Part shown: positions 34,995-46,957 of the stretch, one piece after another | Position numbering within the stretch: position 1 is the first letter of the stretch | Layout: every line of letters begins with the position of its first letter | Source: Panorpa germanica | Taxonomy: Eukaryota > Arthropoda > Insecta > Mecoptera > Panorpidae | Direction: 5' to 3' | DNA length: 64,000 nucleotides | NCBI GenBank assembly: GCA_963678705.1 | Contig: OY783216.1 | Location: 5,642,001 to 5,706,000, forward strand | Translations under genes and position numbers: made by a program | Notes under the pieces: generated by a model | Told to the model about the DNA's origin: nothing | Databases searched by the model: none | Seen by the model: the letters and a program-made list of their open reading frames with translations, nothing else

Positions 34995-35035
34995 CTTCAC
35001 ACGAGTTCATAAATCTGATTGGTAATGATTTCCAC
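34995..35035 (-). other. 5' untranslated part of exon 1, with a preceding splice acceptor
   Basis: Upstream of the start codon, the minus strand shows a T-rich tract ending in CCAG at 35036-35039. That is a good 3' splice site, so exon 1 as seen is an internal exon and the gene must have at least one more 5' non-coding exon to the right. The leader carries an out-of-frame upstream ATG at 35010. Its frame runs through the exon 1/2 and 2/3 junctions for about 54 codons, so it overlaps the main start. Such an upstream ORF could lower translation of the main protein (inference). Confidence 0.65.
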
Positions 35036-35081
35036 CTGGAAAAAAAAACAAAAAAATTAATTTCTTTTAAATTAACAAATG

Positions 35082-35190
35082 CACTGTGGCCAAGAGCATT
35101 TATGCTTGACGCATGAGTACTGTGTCTTCGGATTCAATCCCCGAATTAGTGCTATATTTTCTAGGTTTGGTTGTTGTGTAATGATAGAAC
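35082..35190 (+). mobile_element. tRNA-derived SINE upstream of exon 1
   Basis: An A-box-like CACTGTGGCCAAGAGCATTT, then the B-box GGATTCAATCCCC, then the family 3' part CTATATTTTCTAGGTTTGGT. It sits just upstream of the exon 1 splice acceptor, in the 5' non-coding intron. Confidence 0.7.
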
Positions 35191-35978
35191 TTATGAGGCA
35201 GTGGTTAGTACACATACCAGTTTATCAGCATTTGATTTGGTAAATATAAAAGATACAATTTTCTGTAACTATAACACATTGTGCAATATACATATACGAC
35301 ATTATAAAAAATTGTTAAAGTTCACGCTACACATCTACAAAATATGACCTATGAGAATCGCATACAACAAAAGTGGCGCTCTAACAAAAAGGTATTGCCT
35401 TATTTAGAACATACAATAAAATATCAAAGACTAAGTTAGACAACCTTGGTGATAGTGAATTAACTATTTATAATTAAATCTATACAATTCTTTAAGTGGG
35501 CTGTGCTCTCATTTTTTTAATTACACGTTCAAGCATCTCACGATGACCGCAGGATGAGTTTGTTGTTACGCAACAAACATTATTTACATATAACAAATTG
35601 GAACAACTATTTTTGCTGATTCATCGCTCATTTTTATTTGAAAGAATACATAAACTCATTTGTTAAAAAGAACGTTTAATTATTATTTGTCTGCTACTTA
35701 AGATTTGTTAGTATATAAATAATACACTTGAAAAATATGTTATAATTTATAACGCCTTTATATTATGAAAGTATTTTACCAAATGTAAATTAAATTTAAC
35801 AGTTGCATAACGAAATTCAGTAGATACATTTAATAATAGAGATGAGATTGTTCTTTGAATTGAAGTTCTTTTTATATTATAAGCGTAGGATGTGTTAAGT
35901 TTTATAAAAACCTTTGGTTTTCTATAAGGGACGTCGCGTAAGAAATTAATCGAGCGCGAAATTTATTATGTATTTTAA

Positions 35979-36332
35979 TCTTCTTCTTAATATATATAAA
36001 TTACGTGTCACATGTTTGTCCGCGATGGACTCCTAAACTACTTAACCGATTTTAATCAAATTTGTACACCGTGTGCAGTTTGATCCAGCTTGAAAGATAG
36101 GATACCTTACATCTCAATTTATGATTGCAATATTATCTTATTGCAAATTATTTGTCTATTAATTATCTGTTAGCTCCAAACGATGACATCGGGCGACGAT
36201 GATGGCGACATCTGTTGACTAGATTGAGTAAATATTCTGTTGACTAGATTGAGTAAATATTCAATAGATGGCGCTATGTAATGTAATATGACAAAAACGT
36301 TAGTCACAGCAACGCGTGGCCGGGACAGCTAG
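35979..36332 (+). mobile_element. Non-autonomous Helitron-like element, copy 2
   Basis: Begins with TC after A (TCTTCTTCTTAATATATATA) and ends CCGGGACAGCTAG before T. About 354 bp. Differs from copy 1 mainly by a tandem duplication of about 25 bp (TGTTGACTAGATTGAGTAAA units at 36210-36262). Confidence 0.8.
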
Positions 36333-36339
36333 TTATATA

Positions 36340-37820
36340 TATATATTTTATTCTATAAATCGCTATCGGAGTGTGTGGATTTATTTGTGAATAAAATAAC
36401 GGATGTAAGCTGTTACTATATATTTAAACTTTTAAAGTACGAACTTATATTTACAACTCTTATCTTAGAACTATATCTTAACACTAAAACTAACAAAAAA
36501 TCTAACTTTAAACCAATGTACAATGTACAATGGAAGACGATAAGAATATCACAAAAATTCCTTTCTCTTAAGCGGAGAAGGTTCTATATGACAATGAAAT
36601 ATTTAAATAATTGAATATGATGTAAACAGAGTTAAATTAAATATTCCTTGTTCAATTGAAACTATATAAAATGCGTAACAAAGGTTTGCTTCTACCAATG
36701 CAATACTGAACAGAATGTATGCAGCCGGCTCAACGCCATTTCAGCACCTATCTGATCCTGGGTTACGGCTAAATAAAGCGGCTTTCAATAGGAGCTGTCA
36801 TTTAAGGGTCTTTCAACATGAAGTGCTGATATTTTTATTTTAAATTGGAAGTCTGGAATTTATAGCCAATAACGAGATTATGTAAGGATATTATGATGTT
36901 ATTGAAGAATCATGAGGTGAGGAGAAGAAGCAATGCAGTAAACGGAATAGAAAATGAAAATAAAGAGAAGAAGAAGAACAAGCAACTTTTCTCATTGACA
37001 CTTTTAAAACAACGGTTTATGATGAGACTTTTACGTGACACGCAATCACACCCTACATTCTATTTCTAGTTCTTATCAAAAAATAAACAACCTTTTTCTA
37101 TTCTTTTAAAATTTTGTCAAACAATAAGTTTCTTCAAGTGTAACCTTGTCTGAGGATTTCATATTTTAAATTCAATTAAATTTACTTAATGTTAATGAAT
37201 CATATAAAAACACATTATGCAAAAACTCGCTGATAACATGCTGAGAAAATTGTACAGTCATTTATTTGGTAATCTGATTATAACATAAAACAATCAAGGA
37301 CGAAATATGTAAAGTAAAGATTATGCATGACCTATAAACATATATATAAATATTTTTTAAATAATTTATTTTAATTTCTTTTATTTTAGATTTGAAATTC
37401 AGTTGAGTTACACAAAAATGAAAGTGGTTCCCATATTAAAGTTCTTGGATCGCTGTTGTTATCTGGGAATGTGATTTACAATGGGTTATAACCCCCCAAC
37501 ATTGCCGATCTAGATAAAGTAGACAGAAGAAGTCAGAGCTGCTTTATTGCGCTGGTGTCAATAAACAAATACAGATTAAATATGAATCAATCGATTTAGA
37601 GATCATCAGAGATGGTATCGTGATGAGGATATCATAATTCGTGAACTTATTTGACCCGCAAGTCAATCGTTGTATATATATAATAGCGATTTATATATTT
37701 AGAGCAAATTTTAGATATCTCCTAAATGCAGATAAATTTTTCGGTGAAAATAAATAATATCTTAAATAGATAATGCAATAAAAAATATAAATTGATTATG
37801 TACATATACTTAATCATAAA
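36340..37820. other. Uncharacterised AT-rich sequence
   Basis: Includes a 79-codon AT-rich frame at 36375-36614 that looks random, a short purine-rich stretch at 36900-36990, and a family D terminus at 36807. No host exon seen. Confidence 0.4.
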
Positions 37821-37824
37821 CTTA

Positions 37825-38285
37825 TTAGGCAGCGGTGTAGATGCACATAAATGCCATTTATTTCTTCAAGATATTACATTTTTCAAAACATCAAATCATA
37901 TATATTCGAGACTGAGGGTAGACCATACAGGGACATTGGCACATCTTAAAAGAAATCACTTGGTACAAGAAGATATGTGCACTTGTGGAGAAGGGGTAGC
38001 AGATCCAGAACATTTGATCTTCCAATGTACAGAAACGGAGGCCTGAAGAAATAATGTGTACAGAGTTTTGGTAAAAATGGAGTGGTGTTGCTAACGAGCA
38101 TGCAGGAACTACTAAGATATCCGAGGTGGCCAGTGTGCTTAGTGATAGACAGGATATGGAATACAGCGGGTTTAAAAGTATAGGTGTAATAATAAATGAA
38201 ATGTAAAATGTTAATAAAATGAATTAAGAAAGGCGAAAAAAGGACCGTGGTCCTAGGAAGCCCGTGAATTATTAATAAAAAAAAA
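37825..38285 (+). pseudogene. RNase H-type LINE, 5'-truncated 3' end, copy 2
   Basis: The plus frame reads S-R-L-R-V-D-H-T-G-T-L-A-H-L-K-R, then C-T-C-G-E-G-V-A-D-P-E-H-L-I-F-Q-C. This is the CCHC-like knuckle at the end of RNase H-bearing LINE proteins. The 3' end has GGAAGCCCGTGAATTATTAA and a run of nine A (38277-38285). It matches the tails at 19.0 and 49.5 kb, so they belong to one family or sister families. Confidence 0.8.
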
Positions 38286-38599
38286 TCATATTATGCTTTA
38301 GCGAAAGTTAAAACTGATATTCTACTTTATGTTAATTAAAACTCAAATGATTTTAGATATGAAAACTTTCAATGCAATTCTTTCAAACTTCCATATCTAT
38401 GCTAATTTTAGAATTATGATATTTCCCCTTTTATCACCTTAGGACACAACATCTTAGGATAAGTGGGCCAAACAAACGAACACTAGGTTAAAGGGAATCC
38501 ATTTCTAATTGAACTGTGAGGCATGTATAGTAGAAATATTTGCACATTTGCTAGCTTCGCACAAGCTAATTCAAAGGTTCATTTATTACTTGTTAAGTT

Positions 38600-38825
38600 A
38601 TAGGTCGTTCATAAATCAAATTGTCACATATTACGGTCCCCCCTCATGTTGTGACGTCACACATTTGAAAAAGATATATTTTTTTAGCGTTATTATATTT
38701 TTGGTCATATTTTCTCTTTTTTTGAAGCTGAATTTGACATTAGATGTGGCGTCACAAAACTTGTCACGTTTGGTCACACTTTGAGGACCCCCGCCTCCTA
38801 ACTTTTGTCAAAAACGTCACAGAAT
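38600..38825. repeat. Repeat of the 'TCATAAATTACGTCACA' type
   Basis: The left part GGTCGTTCATAAATCAAATT and the GTGACGTCACAC segment, with the inverted counterpart near 38755-38790 (TTGTCACGTTTGGTCACAC), suggest an old inverted-repeat element. A short relative lies at 57882-57935 (CCATCCATAAATTACGTGAC). Confidence 0.45.
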
Positions 38826-39144
38826 TCAATTTTAAAAATATTTAAAAATTCAATTGAAATATTCAGAAAGAAAACCTGTGATAAAGTTTGTTCTGTATTT
38901 TCTGCATCTATGCATCTACTTTCTTAGAGCTCTAATCAAATAAGCAAACACACATGAGTTAGCTATACGTGGTCTCCCTGTTAGATGATTTTAGCTTTCA
39001 ACTTAATGTATGTTATTATCTATTAACAACGTAATTACGTATGCAATTAATTTGAATACAAAGAAATTTTAAGGTGAATTTGTTGCGTAGCTCTGAGAAC
39101 ATTTTTTCCTATAATAAAATATGTGTACAACATACTGAACCACC

Positions 39145-39345
39145 ATAGGCGTCCACAGAAGGGGTGAAGGGATCCTACTTCTTTTTCAAAAAAAAAAAAA
39201 AAAATTGACATTGAACAGATTTACAAAAAGTGTTCATCCCTTGGAAATTATGCAAATTTGAATTTAACCTTTTTGAACGAAAATTTTTACGGACGTCTAT
39301 GTGTCCTGCTGTATATATGAATTATTATTTATAGCGGTAAAACAC
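39145..39345. mobile_element. Possible MITE with CATAGGCGTCC-like ends
   Basis: Left CCATAGGCGTCCACAG and right GGACGTCTATG are partly inverted. There is a 17-base A run inside (about 39189-39205). I could not find a target duplication, so this is weak. Confidence 0.35.
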
Positions 39346-40174
39346 AGAGATATTAAAACCGCACAAAACAAATGAACAATTTGAGCATTATTATGTGTGT
39401 CGTTTCAATTAAAATTTGCGTAATAATTAAATTTATTCGAATACGAGTAATGAAAAACGTTTCTCTGGCAAACTCAGACACGATTCAGTCCTTCTTGCGT
39501 TTTTATTTCATTTTAGTAGTGGATTACAATAAGGAAAGTAATGTTACTGTTAGATAGTTTATGATATCACGAAATATGTGCGAAAATTAAGAAATTTCTA
39601 GACACATTAACTGTCAGTGAAGATAAAATAGAAATCTCTCACTTTTATTTAAGGAGGACTATTTAAATCTCAAGCAAGAACTTTTTATATAATTTACTTA
39701 ACGTCGGCCTATTTCCGATACTGAGTCCTACTATGTAGCCAGTTTTTGTGATGTGTGCACTACACTGCTGCGCAATAGTTATCAGAAAAATATTTAAAAA
39801 AATCTAAGTTGAATATTCTAAAAATTATTGGCATTTAAAAAATAATGGAGAAAATCTACACCCTGTGACAGTCTTTTCATTCCTGTTGCTACAAATCTTA
39901 ACTTATTTTACAAAAAATTTGGTTATGTGATCCTGAATAATGTTTCTGTAAACTATGTCCTAAAATGTAAAACCAACTGCTCCAGCTTGGAAGAAATTGT
40001 CACTTTTTGTTCAACCAAATATTCAAAATTAATATTTCGCCCAAATTTGAGTGACTGTACTGAAAAAAAATGTACTATGCGAGTTTGGCAAGTAACATTA
40101 AAAGTAGGCGCCTTTAATAAGGATTCCAAAATGGTATAACACTTGCCGGATTATTTCTTAATTTAAAGTTAAGT

Positions 40175-40390
40175 AAAGTCCAATCACAATAGTTCGGCGG
40201 CGACTTATACTCAAAAGAGGTTATAAGAGCGGTATAAATCTATAATATGATAATGAATTTTATCTTATTCGTTTCTGTATACACAATACAAAAATAAGTG
40301 AGTCAGTGTTTTTTAGTTATATCGACAGTTTATAAACCACAACTTGTTTTAAGTATGAGTCGCCGCCGAACTCTCGTAATTTGAACTATA
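40175..40390. mobile_element. MITE family C, copy 3 (best preserved)
   Basis: Inverted arms of about 55 bp meet around a central ATACACAATACAAAAATAAG. The right end CTCGTAATTTGAACTATA and the GTTCGGCGGCGACTTATACT-type arm are clear. Non-coding. Confidence 0.8.
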
Positions 40391-40689
40391 ATTTAAGTTT
40401 CAACCTAAGTCAGAAAATTAGTCCAATATTATTAAGAATGTACTAGAAAATCTATTTCAAAGTTGAATTAAACACATCAAAATTATTCAATTTATCATAA
40501 TTTCATTTTTAACACAAACATTCAAAGCACTTATGAAAATTTCTCATTGTATGATAATTTAATTTGGTCAGGCATAAAATTTAATTTCGGAATTATATGA
40601 ACTAAATAATTTCTCTATTGTTTTATTAAAAATATATATATACATACACATATATAGCACATTAAACTGTTAAGTTATTTTAATTATGC

Positions 40690-40810
40690 ATAACGGCCCA
40701 AGGTTTTTCACCGCATTACAGCCACCGGGTACCGCAATCTAATCACCACTTACAAAACAATTCCGCAGATTCTCAGTTCGCTTCTGCCATAGGTCATTAG
40801 TTTTGTCTAC
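40690..40810. other. GC-richer unique patch
   Basis: Contains ACGGCCCAAGG and CCACCGGGTACCGC. No frame, no repeat match in the window. Could be regulatory; nothing more can be said. Confidence 0.2.
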
Positions 40811-41194
40811 TTAACTTGGCTTTAGAAACATTGTATACATAATATATATAGCTTCTTTCACTCTCGCATTCTTCAACTTTCTCGCGCTATTAAGGAAGAT
40901 GCTCTATCTATCTCAACACTCACTTTTGAATACTTTTACTTGTACTTGACCTTTCACCTTATGACAAATTGTTTGTTTAAATAAACTATAAGATGACATT
41001 ATATTAATCTATTTTTATTATCTTGATATAGTTTTAAGATTGTAAAAATGTCAGCAATGTTTCGAATCATCGGAGAAATTATCGCTTTTTAATTTATAAT
41101 TGGTTATCAGGTTTAGATGCCAGTTATAGTAGAACATCACGAATTTGTTCCGCTTTAGAGGGATTTGTTCGCGAACCTCATAAATAATTAAAGA

Positions 41195-41370
41195 AATAAT
41201 TAAAGACTTAACATCTGTTAACTTCTAACGATTGTTCAAAGGCCTATATTTTCTAAACTAAGCTATGTAAGTTAACACAAAACTATCAGAAGACTTTAAA
41301 TAAAGAGCAAAATGGATCCCATACCTTGAAACTGGCATAAGTAGCCTGATTTGTAAATTATAAGGCTTTG
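41195..41370 (+). repeat. Dispersed repeat, copy 2 (see 6.06 kb)
   Basis: Same orientation and order of landmarks as 6060-6235, followed here by a segment (ATACCTTGAAACTGGCATAA) missing from the other copy. Confidence 0.6.
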
Positions 41371-41374
41371 GTAA

Positions 41375-43490
41375 ATTCTGGTATTACATCAGATGCTGTA
41401 TTTCTGACTTTCGCGCACTAGTAATGTGTCGGAAACCTCTTCTTCTATTCTCCAAATTACATATATATATTTTTTTAAATAGTAAAATTTCTGTAACACT
41501 CTGTGATGAACCTATGGCACAGATTAAAGCCAATCATGACTAGATACAAAGAAGTTCGCGCAGAAGTTAAACTGTTCGTGAGACATCAGTCCCAAACACA
41601 AAAATTCTCATTAGTTTTAAAAATAATATACATTTATAAAAGAACACATCATATATATTTCTTATTATAATTTGATGGGCTTCTAATGCCAACATTACAT
41701 TACATAACGTATTGCACTTGTAAGATCGTCTTAAACAGCTTGATTCTTTCAGCTAATCTCGTTCCCTACTTCTTTAAACATATCATATTGCAAACTTTCA
41801 AGGACGGTAAGAGCACATTTATTTGTAATCAGTTAAAAAGTGTTAAATCAGATATTTGAAAACCATTTACACAGACCCTGATACCGAATCGGATCCTAGA
41901 TGCAAATTAAATAATCCTAAGGAGGTTATTTTGATTTTCAATTTCCAGCGATTTTTTGTAAGATCGCTTTTATAAATAAAACTTAAAATAACGTCTACAA
42001 ATATTAAAAACGATCCGTTATTTTAAATATAAAACAACATTCAAATCTAGCACACGATAAGTGATCCTTCGTCATTTAATTCAGTAATCATCTTGATATT
42101 TGTTCACAATACAATTTTTTCTATAAATAAAGTAAAAAACAAAAATTAAGCAATTACTGACTTATATTTAATTAAGGAAGTAGTGTAATCTAATGTAATG
42201 TAAGTGGTATCTTTGCAGATCATTTCACAATAACATTTTAAAACAATTGTCTGGGACGGACAATTCAACTCAGACAGGAAGCCAGCCAACAAACCTCCCA
42301 ACTCCCAACTCCCATCTCCCAACTTACAAGTCAAATTCACAACACTAATGTTCTAGAAATTAGAATGGCACAAGTCGGTTGTGGTAAGAAGAAGAAGATG
42401 AACAAAGTTTGTAACGTATAGTATAAGTAAGCATGGAGATTTTATATCGAATGTGATCTTCCAGAGTATCCACAAATAAAACTTCATTTTATTCTAATGC
42501 CTTAGTAGTTGGTTGCATTATTACTGTTTAACATTGGATAACAATTAGCTTGTGGACCATCTAAAATCTTATATCCTATAAAATCCATCCACAAGACACA
42601 AGACATATATTACCTTACCTTCACCCTTATATTATTTAATCCGAAAATGTTTTACTTTAATATCTTTTAGCTATTAAATGCGCAAAAGGGAAGATTTATT
42701 TTTCAAAAAGCAGAAACCTATTAACTAACTTTTATTTTCATGAATTTAGGACCGGCCTAATTATTAGCATATGTTTAAATAAAGTTACTCGAAAATTACT
42801 CGATTTAGAGTATTGTTTAATTTTTTTATCAAATTTATTTAATAGCATTAATCTTATGAAATTTCCTTTTCGTAATCGTTCAAAACAAAATTTTCTAGAT
42901 TGTCATCGATGTATCTACCACCTTGTATATTCATATTTTACTTTAGTATACATATTTAATTTATTCACGAATAAATTTATAATCGTAAATCAACATTCGA
43001 TCAGCTGAACAAATTATAATTAGCTTGATAAAGATCACAATCGATCACAATATTATACCAGTATTCATCGATATAGTGATTAATAATATAACGAATTGGC
43101 AGAATTAGTTTATTGCTTTTCGACCGTTAAATTAAAATTTATTTATTTCTGCTACGATGCTCGAAGTTAGGTTTATGCACGATTTAAAATATTTCCGTTT
43201 AATTAGTTACTGAAATATTTAACATTAATTAACTGTTTTTGTTTGCTATCCTGATGCAGAATCTTAAAAGAAATGATTTGTGTTCTTCTTCTTTGTAACC
43301 ACATATTTAACAAAACATATATTCTGTTTTAGCTCTCTTAACCTTATAAATTATGGTTTAATACTTTAGCTATATTTTCAAAAACATATTCACTACTTTA
43401 AGTTTCTAATTTGTCTACCGTATATTTTCTACCCTAACAAATAAACTATGAAACTTAGAGCTGATTGCTGTACTTATAGCTATCACAATA
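41375..43490. other. AT-rich sequence, no supported gene
   Basis: A small tandem of CCCAACT/CCCATCT units at about 42296-42323 makes a low-complexity patch with an antisense frame that is not credible as a gene. Otherwise nothing recognised. Confidence 0.4.
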
Positions 43491-43493
43491 CTT

Positions 43494-44225
43494 AGTTATA
43501 GTTCAAATTACGAGTGTTCGGTTGTGACTCATGCTTAAAACAAGTTGTGCCGCCCCACACATTGTTTTATAATATACGAGGCGTGTTTTTTAAGTAAGTA
43601 CCGTTTTGGAATTAAAAAAAGACGTGCAAAGATATCGCAATAATTTTATTTTTACATGAAAGCCTGTACCTTAATCTACTTTTCTACATAATTTCCGTGA
43701 ATATTGAGGCACTTGTCATAACGTGGCACCAGTTTTTGAATACCCTCCTCATAAAATTCTGCCGCCTGACTTGTTAACCACTGTATCACAACTGTTTTGA
43801 CTTCGTCATGCGGCCTTTGACTTGCGGCCATCTTTAAATGCTCTCACCCATTTCCTTACCATTCCATCACTCATAATGTTTTGTCCGTAAACTTCACAGA
43901 TCTCACGATGAATATCGATCGGTTTTACGCCTTTAGCACTAAGAAATCGTATAACAGCCCGTACTTCACAATCGGTGGGACCACGATTGTCGGAGGCATC
44001 TTAAACACTCAGTAAACAACGTATACAATGAAGAATCAGACTGTAATGGCGTCAGTGCGTAGACAAGAGATGTAGGTAACCAGCGTGCATGCGCGGAACG
44101 CCGACCGTAGCGCTGCAAAGGCGGAATCGCAAAACGGTACTTACTTACAAAACATGCCTCGTATATATAAAGATTCGAATAAGATAAAATTTACCATTGT
44201 TTCGTAAATTCATGTAGCTCTCATA
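43494..44225. mobile_element. MITE family C, copy 4, interrupted by mariner
   Basis: 43494-43576 matches the left half of family C (TATAGTTCAAATTACGAG, then CTTAAAACAAGTTGTG). After the mariner, 44162-44225 continues with TATATAAAGATTCGAATAAG and GATAAAAT, as in the centre of copy 1. The right arm is diverged. Confidence 0.7.
43577..44161 (-). mobile_element. Internally deleted mariner element
   Basis: The 32-bp inverted ends differ at only two positions (CGAGGCGTGTTTTTTAAGTA and inverted CGAGGCATGTTTTGTAAGTA, both then AGTACCGTTTTG). TA lies on both sides (43575-43576, 44162-44163). 585 bp against about 1.3 kb for a full mariner. The minus strand keeps transposase N-terminal sequence (R-G-P-T-D-C-E-V-R-A-V-I-R-F-L, 43999-43820) and C-terminal sequence (W-L-T-S-Q-A-A-E-F-Y, ending about 43685). 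The whole catalytic middle is missing. The first codons also carry a one-base loss. Confidence 0.92.
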
Positions 44226-45702
44226 ATGTATGTCCTATGTATATACTTTTGTAATGTTAAAACTACACTGTATGTCATAGGTATATGCAAATGCAAAGGT
44301 ATGTGCATATTTAAACATTGCTGCGCGTACATAGTATGTACTGTCATGTATATTCATTTTATGTATATGCAATATATATACAGGATAATATTTTTCACAT
44401 TATGGAGCATATATGAATATATGAGTGTTGGTTAAAAACCGATATTAGCCGCCATTTTCTTAAGATGTATGCCTGAATCTTAAAAATTGAGACATGTAAA
44501 CAAAATATTAAGTTATTTATCAATTAACCGCAATAAGTAATATAGAGTCACTAGACTAGAGACTAGCTATCTACTTCTGTTGCTTAAGACTTCGTTTACT
44601 TTTCCTATCCTTTCAGTTCACTCCTGCCATGCACGGTGCCTGTACCTACTACATATATATCTCATTGTAACGTAAGCTGAATTTACACTTTATGAATATG
44701 TAATAATCACCTAGAATTCTCATTTGTTGCTGTTGTCAATTGTTAGGTAACATTCCCGGGTCTCGGATCTCGCTTCTTAACTCTCTTCATTGTTTTAAAC
44801 AGAGAGTGTGGGAGAATACTCCAGAATATATTCAGGCAAGGTATCAGCTCTCTACCAATCTGCGCATTCTGCTTCAAACGTGTCTTAACGCGTTTATAAA
44901 TTCTGTAAAATGTCTTTTTGAGATATCAAATTTACTTAAGGTGAAACATTACTTCATGGTTATATAGTTAGGTATAGTTGGCAACAGTGTACTAAAATGA
45001 TAATCGATTTGGAACTTTGTACTAGCACTCCATGTTTTCAAATATAAAAACTTTAATAACTTTGCACACGATTGAGCTATTTAAACCATATCAACTTTAG
45101 GAGTCAGATAAATGTTCAAGCTTTGTTTATAAATAGAACATTAATTAGTATATCAATTATTTAGAAACATATAAATCTAATTTCTATTTTTTGTTAATAT
45201 TTTTATACCTGAATATGCGTTTTATAAAAATACATTATCATTTCAAACATTTTGAATTGTATCAATCATGAACCAGATATTACTTATAAGATTAAATATT
45301 TAGATATATAATATTTATGAATTAAATATTAATTTTTATTTTGTACAACGAAATTATCCGTTTAAATTATTAGTTTCTTCACTATTTCATGATTTTTCTG
45401 AACACTACCAGACAAGATCGTGACAGAAATAAAATGATTCTGATGACTTTATATGAACCTGATGACTTACTTAATGCTGCAATTAAGTAATAGTACACTC
45501 AGACAATACCATACCTTTTTATTAGTTTATATTTTTATTATTATAATGTATACAATACATGGTAAGAAGTATTGTCTTATTAGCTATAATACTGTTGCCC
45601 CCACTGACACCGCTCACCCATACTCGCAATTTCTGCAATATGCATTCCTACAAGTTACACTTTTATAATTAGAGCTTCTCTATTACGTCAGCGATTGTGA
45701 AC

Positions 45703-45770
45703 TAATTTTTTTTTTTTAATATCTATTTATTTATAGTGCATCAACTATTGAGTTATTAGCACTGAACCAA
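45703..45770 (-). mobile_element. Short LINE-like 3' tail
   Basis: The minus strand has GCTAATAACTCAATAGTTGA, TGCACT and an A-rich end (plus-strand T run of about 12). Same tail as at 13.69 and 18.13 kb. Confidence 0.45.
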
Positions 45771-46128
45771 TTTTTATAGATTTTGAATATTTATAGAAAT
45801 ATACACAAAAACTTTTCTAATGGTTTTTATTTTCAGTAAATAAAACTAAAAGTAAAACATCATTTTCAACTACAGTTTTTAATTAAAGTTTTAGTATTTA
45901 TTTTAAAGAATATTATTAAGAAGAACATTCACTATTGTCAGATCCTTCTCAGGGGCACTAAATTCTCCTAAACGCTTTAAATAAATTCGTCAAATTCTAC
46001 AGAGACTTAAACTCACAATCTATTGAACAACACCCGTCTTTTTCATCTAATTTTTAGAGCTTTAAAGCGCTTGGTTGTATTTGGATGCAGAAGAGGCTGT
46101 AAGATTTTTCTAACATCGAAATTACTAT

Positions 46129-46530
46129 AGTAACTATATTTCAGGATGATGCACATGTTTCTAAAAGACTACGTGCAACCTTGAGTATGTCATATGATTA
46201 GAAATGCCGACACTTTCGCAACGTTGCGAAAACAAGAAATAACATTTTAATGAAATAAAAATAATTAAAAAACTGAAACTAAGTAACATTGGTCATTAGA
46301 GTGGCAGCCGTAATGTTACTTTCCTGATATCAACAAAATTAAGACCATGATTCCTCCTTGTGTTTCAAACGTGTGCTGTCAGGTTCTGCATGGGCCCATT
46401 GGAAATATCTTGGGCATTGCAGCATGTCGGAACGATTACGCGGGGGGATGTTACAGGTCATTACTGGCCACATGTCAAGAAAATTACATAAGAAGAAAAA
46501 TGAACAAGTCGATGGAATTTCTAGGGGTCG
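46129..46530 (+). repeat. Left arm of a 3.7-kb-spaced inverted repeat
   Basis: About 400 bp, matching 50258-50690 in inverse orientation with few differences. Shared segments include AGAGTGGCAGCCGTAATGTT, CTTTCCTGATATCAACAAAA, TGCATGGGCCCATTGGAAAT and TGGCCACATGTCAAGAAAAT. A broken frame (T-G-H-M-S-R-K-L-H-K-K) is shared with the other arm and may be decayed LINE coding. Confidence 0.85.
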
Positions 46531-46957
46531 TTCATTGACTTAGTAATATGTATAATATATGCAAAGTAGGATTAAATTAGCTTCTTAAATGTATAGTGGT
46601 TAGTGAGGTTGTAAGACAACTATTTTGGAAGCTACTGATAATAGTATTTTACAGCAATAAAATGCAGTCCAAGCATATATTTATCATTATCATAATTTCA
46701 GGGCTCCTTGTAGATAAATTCCTAAATAGGAATGAAGATTGTACATCGCTGTATATTGCAATAGTGGTTTTGGAATGTGCTAACATGTAATTATTTCACG
46801 GTGTCTAATTATTATATATCTATTCAAAATAACAAACGTAATTAAAATTATACTACAGCTATTTACCGCTTAATAAGCAAATCATCATTGTGCTGTCAGT
46901 TGGTGTTTGGTGGTGAAATACGTGATAAAGTTCAACATCCTAATTAGCTTATGAGTA

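Noticed and set aside
44226..44435. 69-codon Cys/Tyr-rich plus frame
   Set aside because: Arises in ATGTATAT-type low-complexity sequence, with no homology or conserved spacing.
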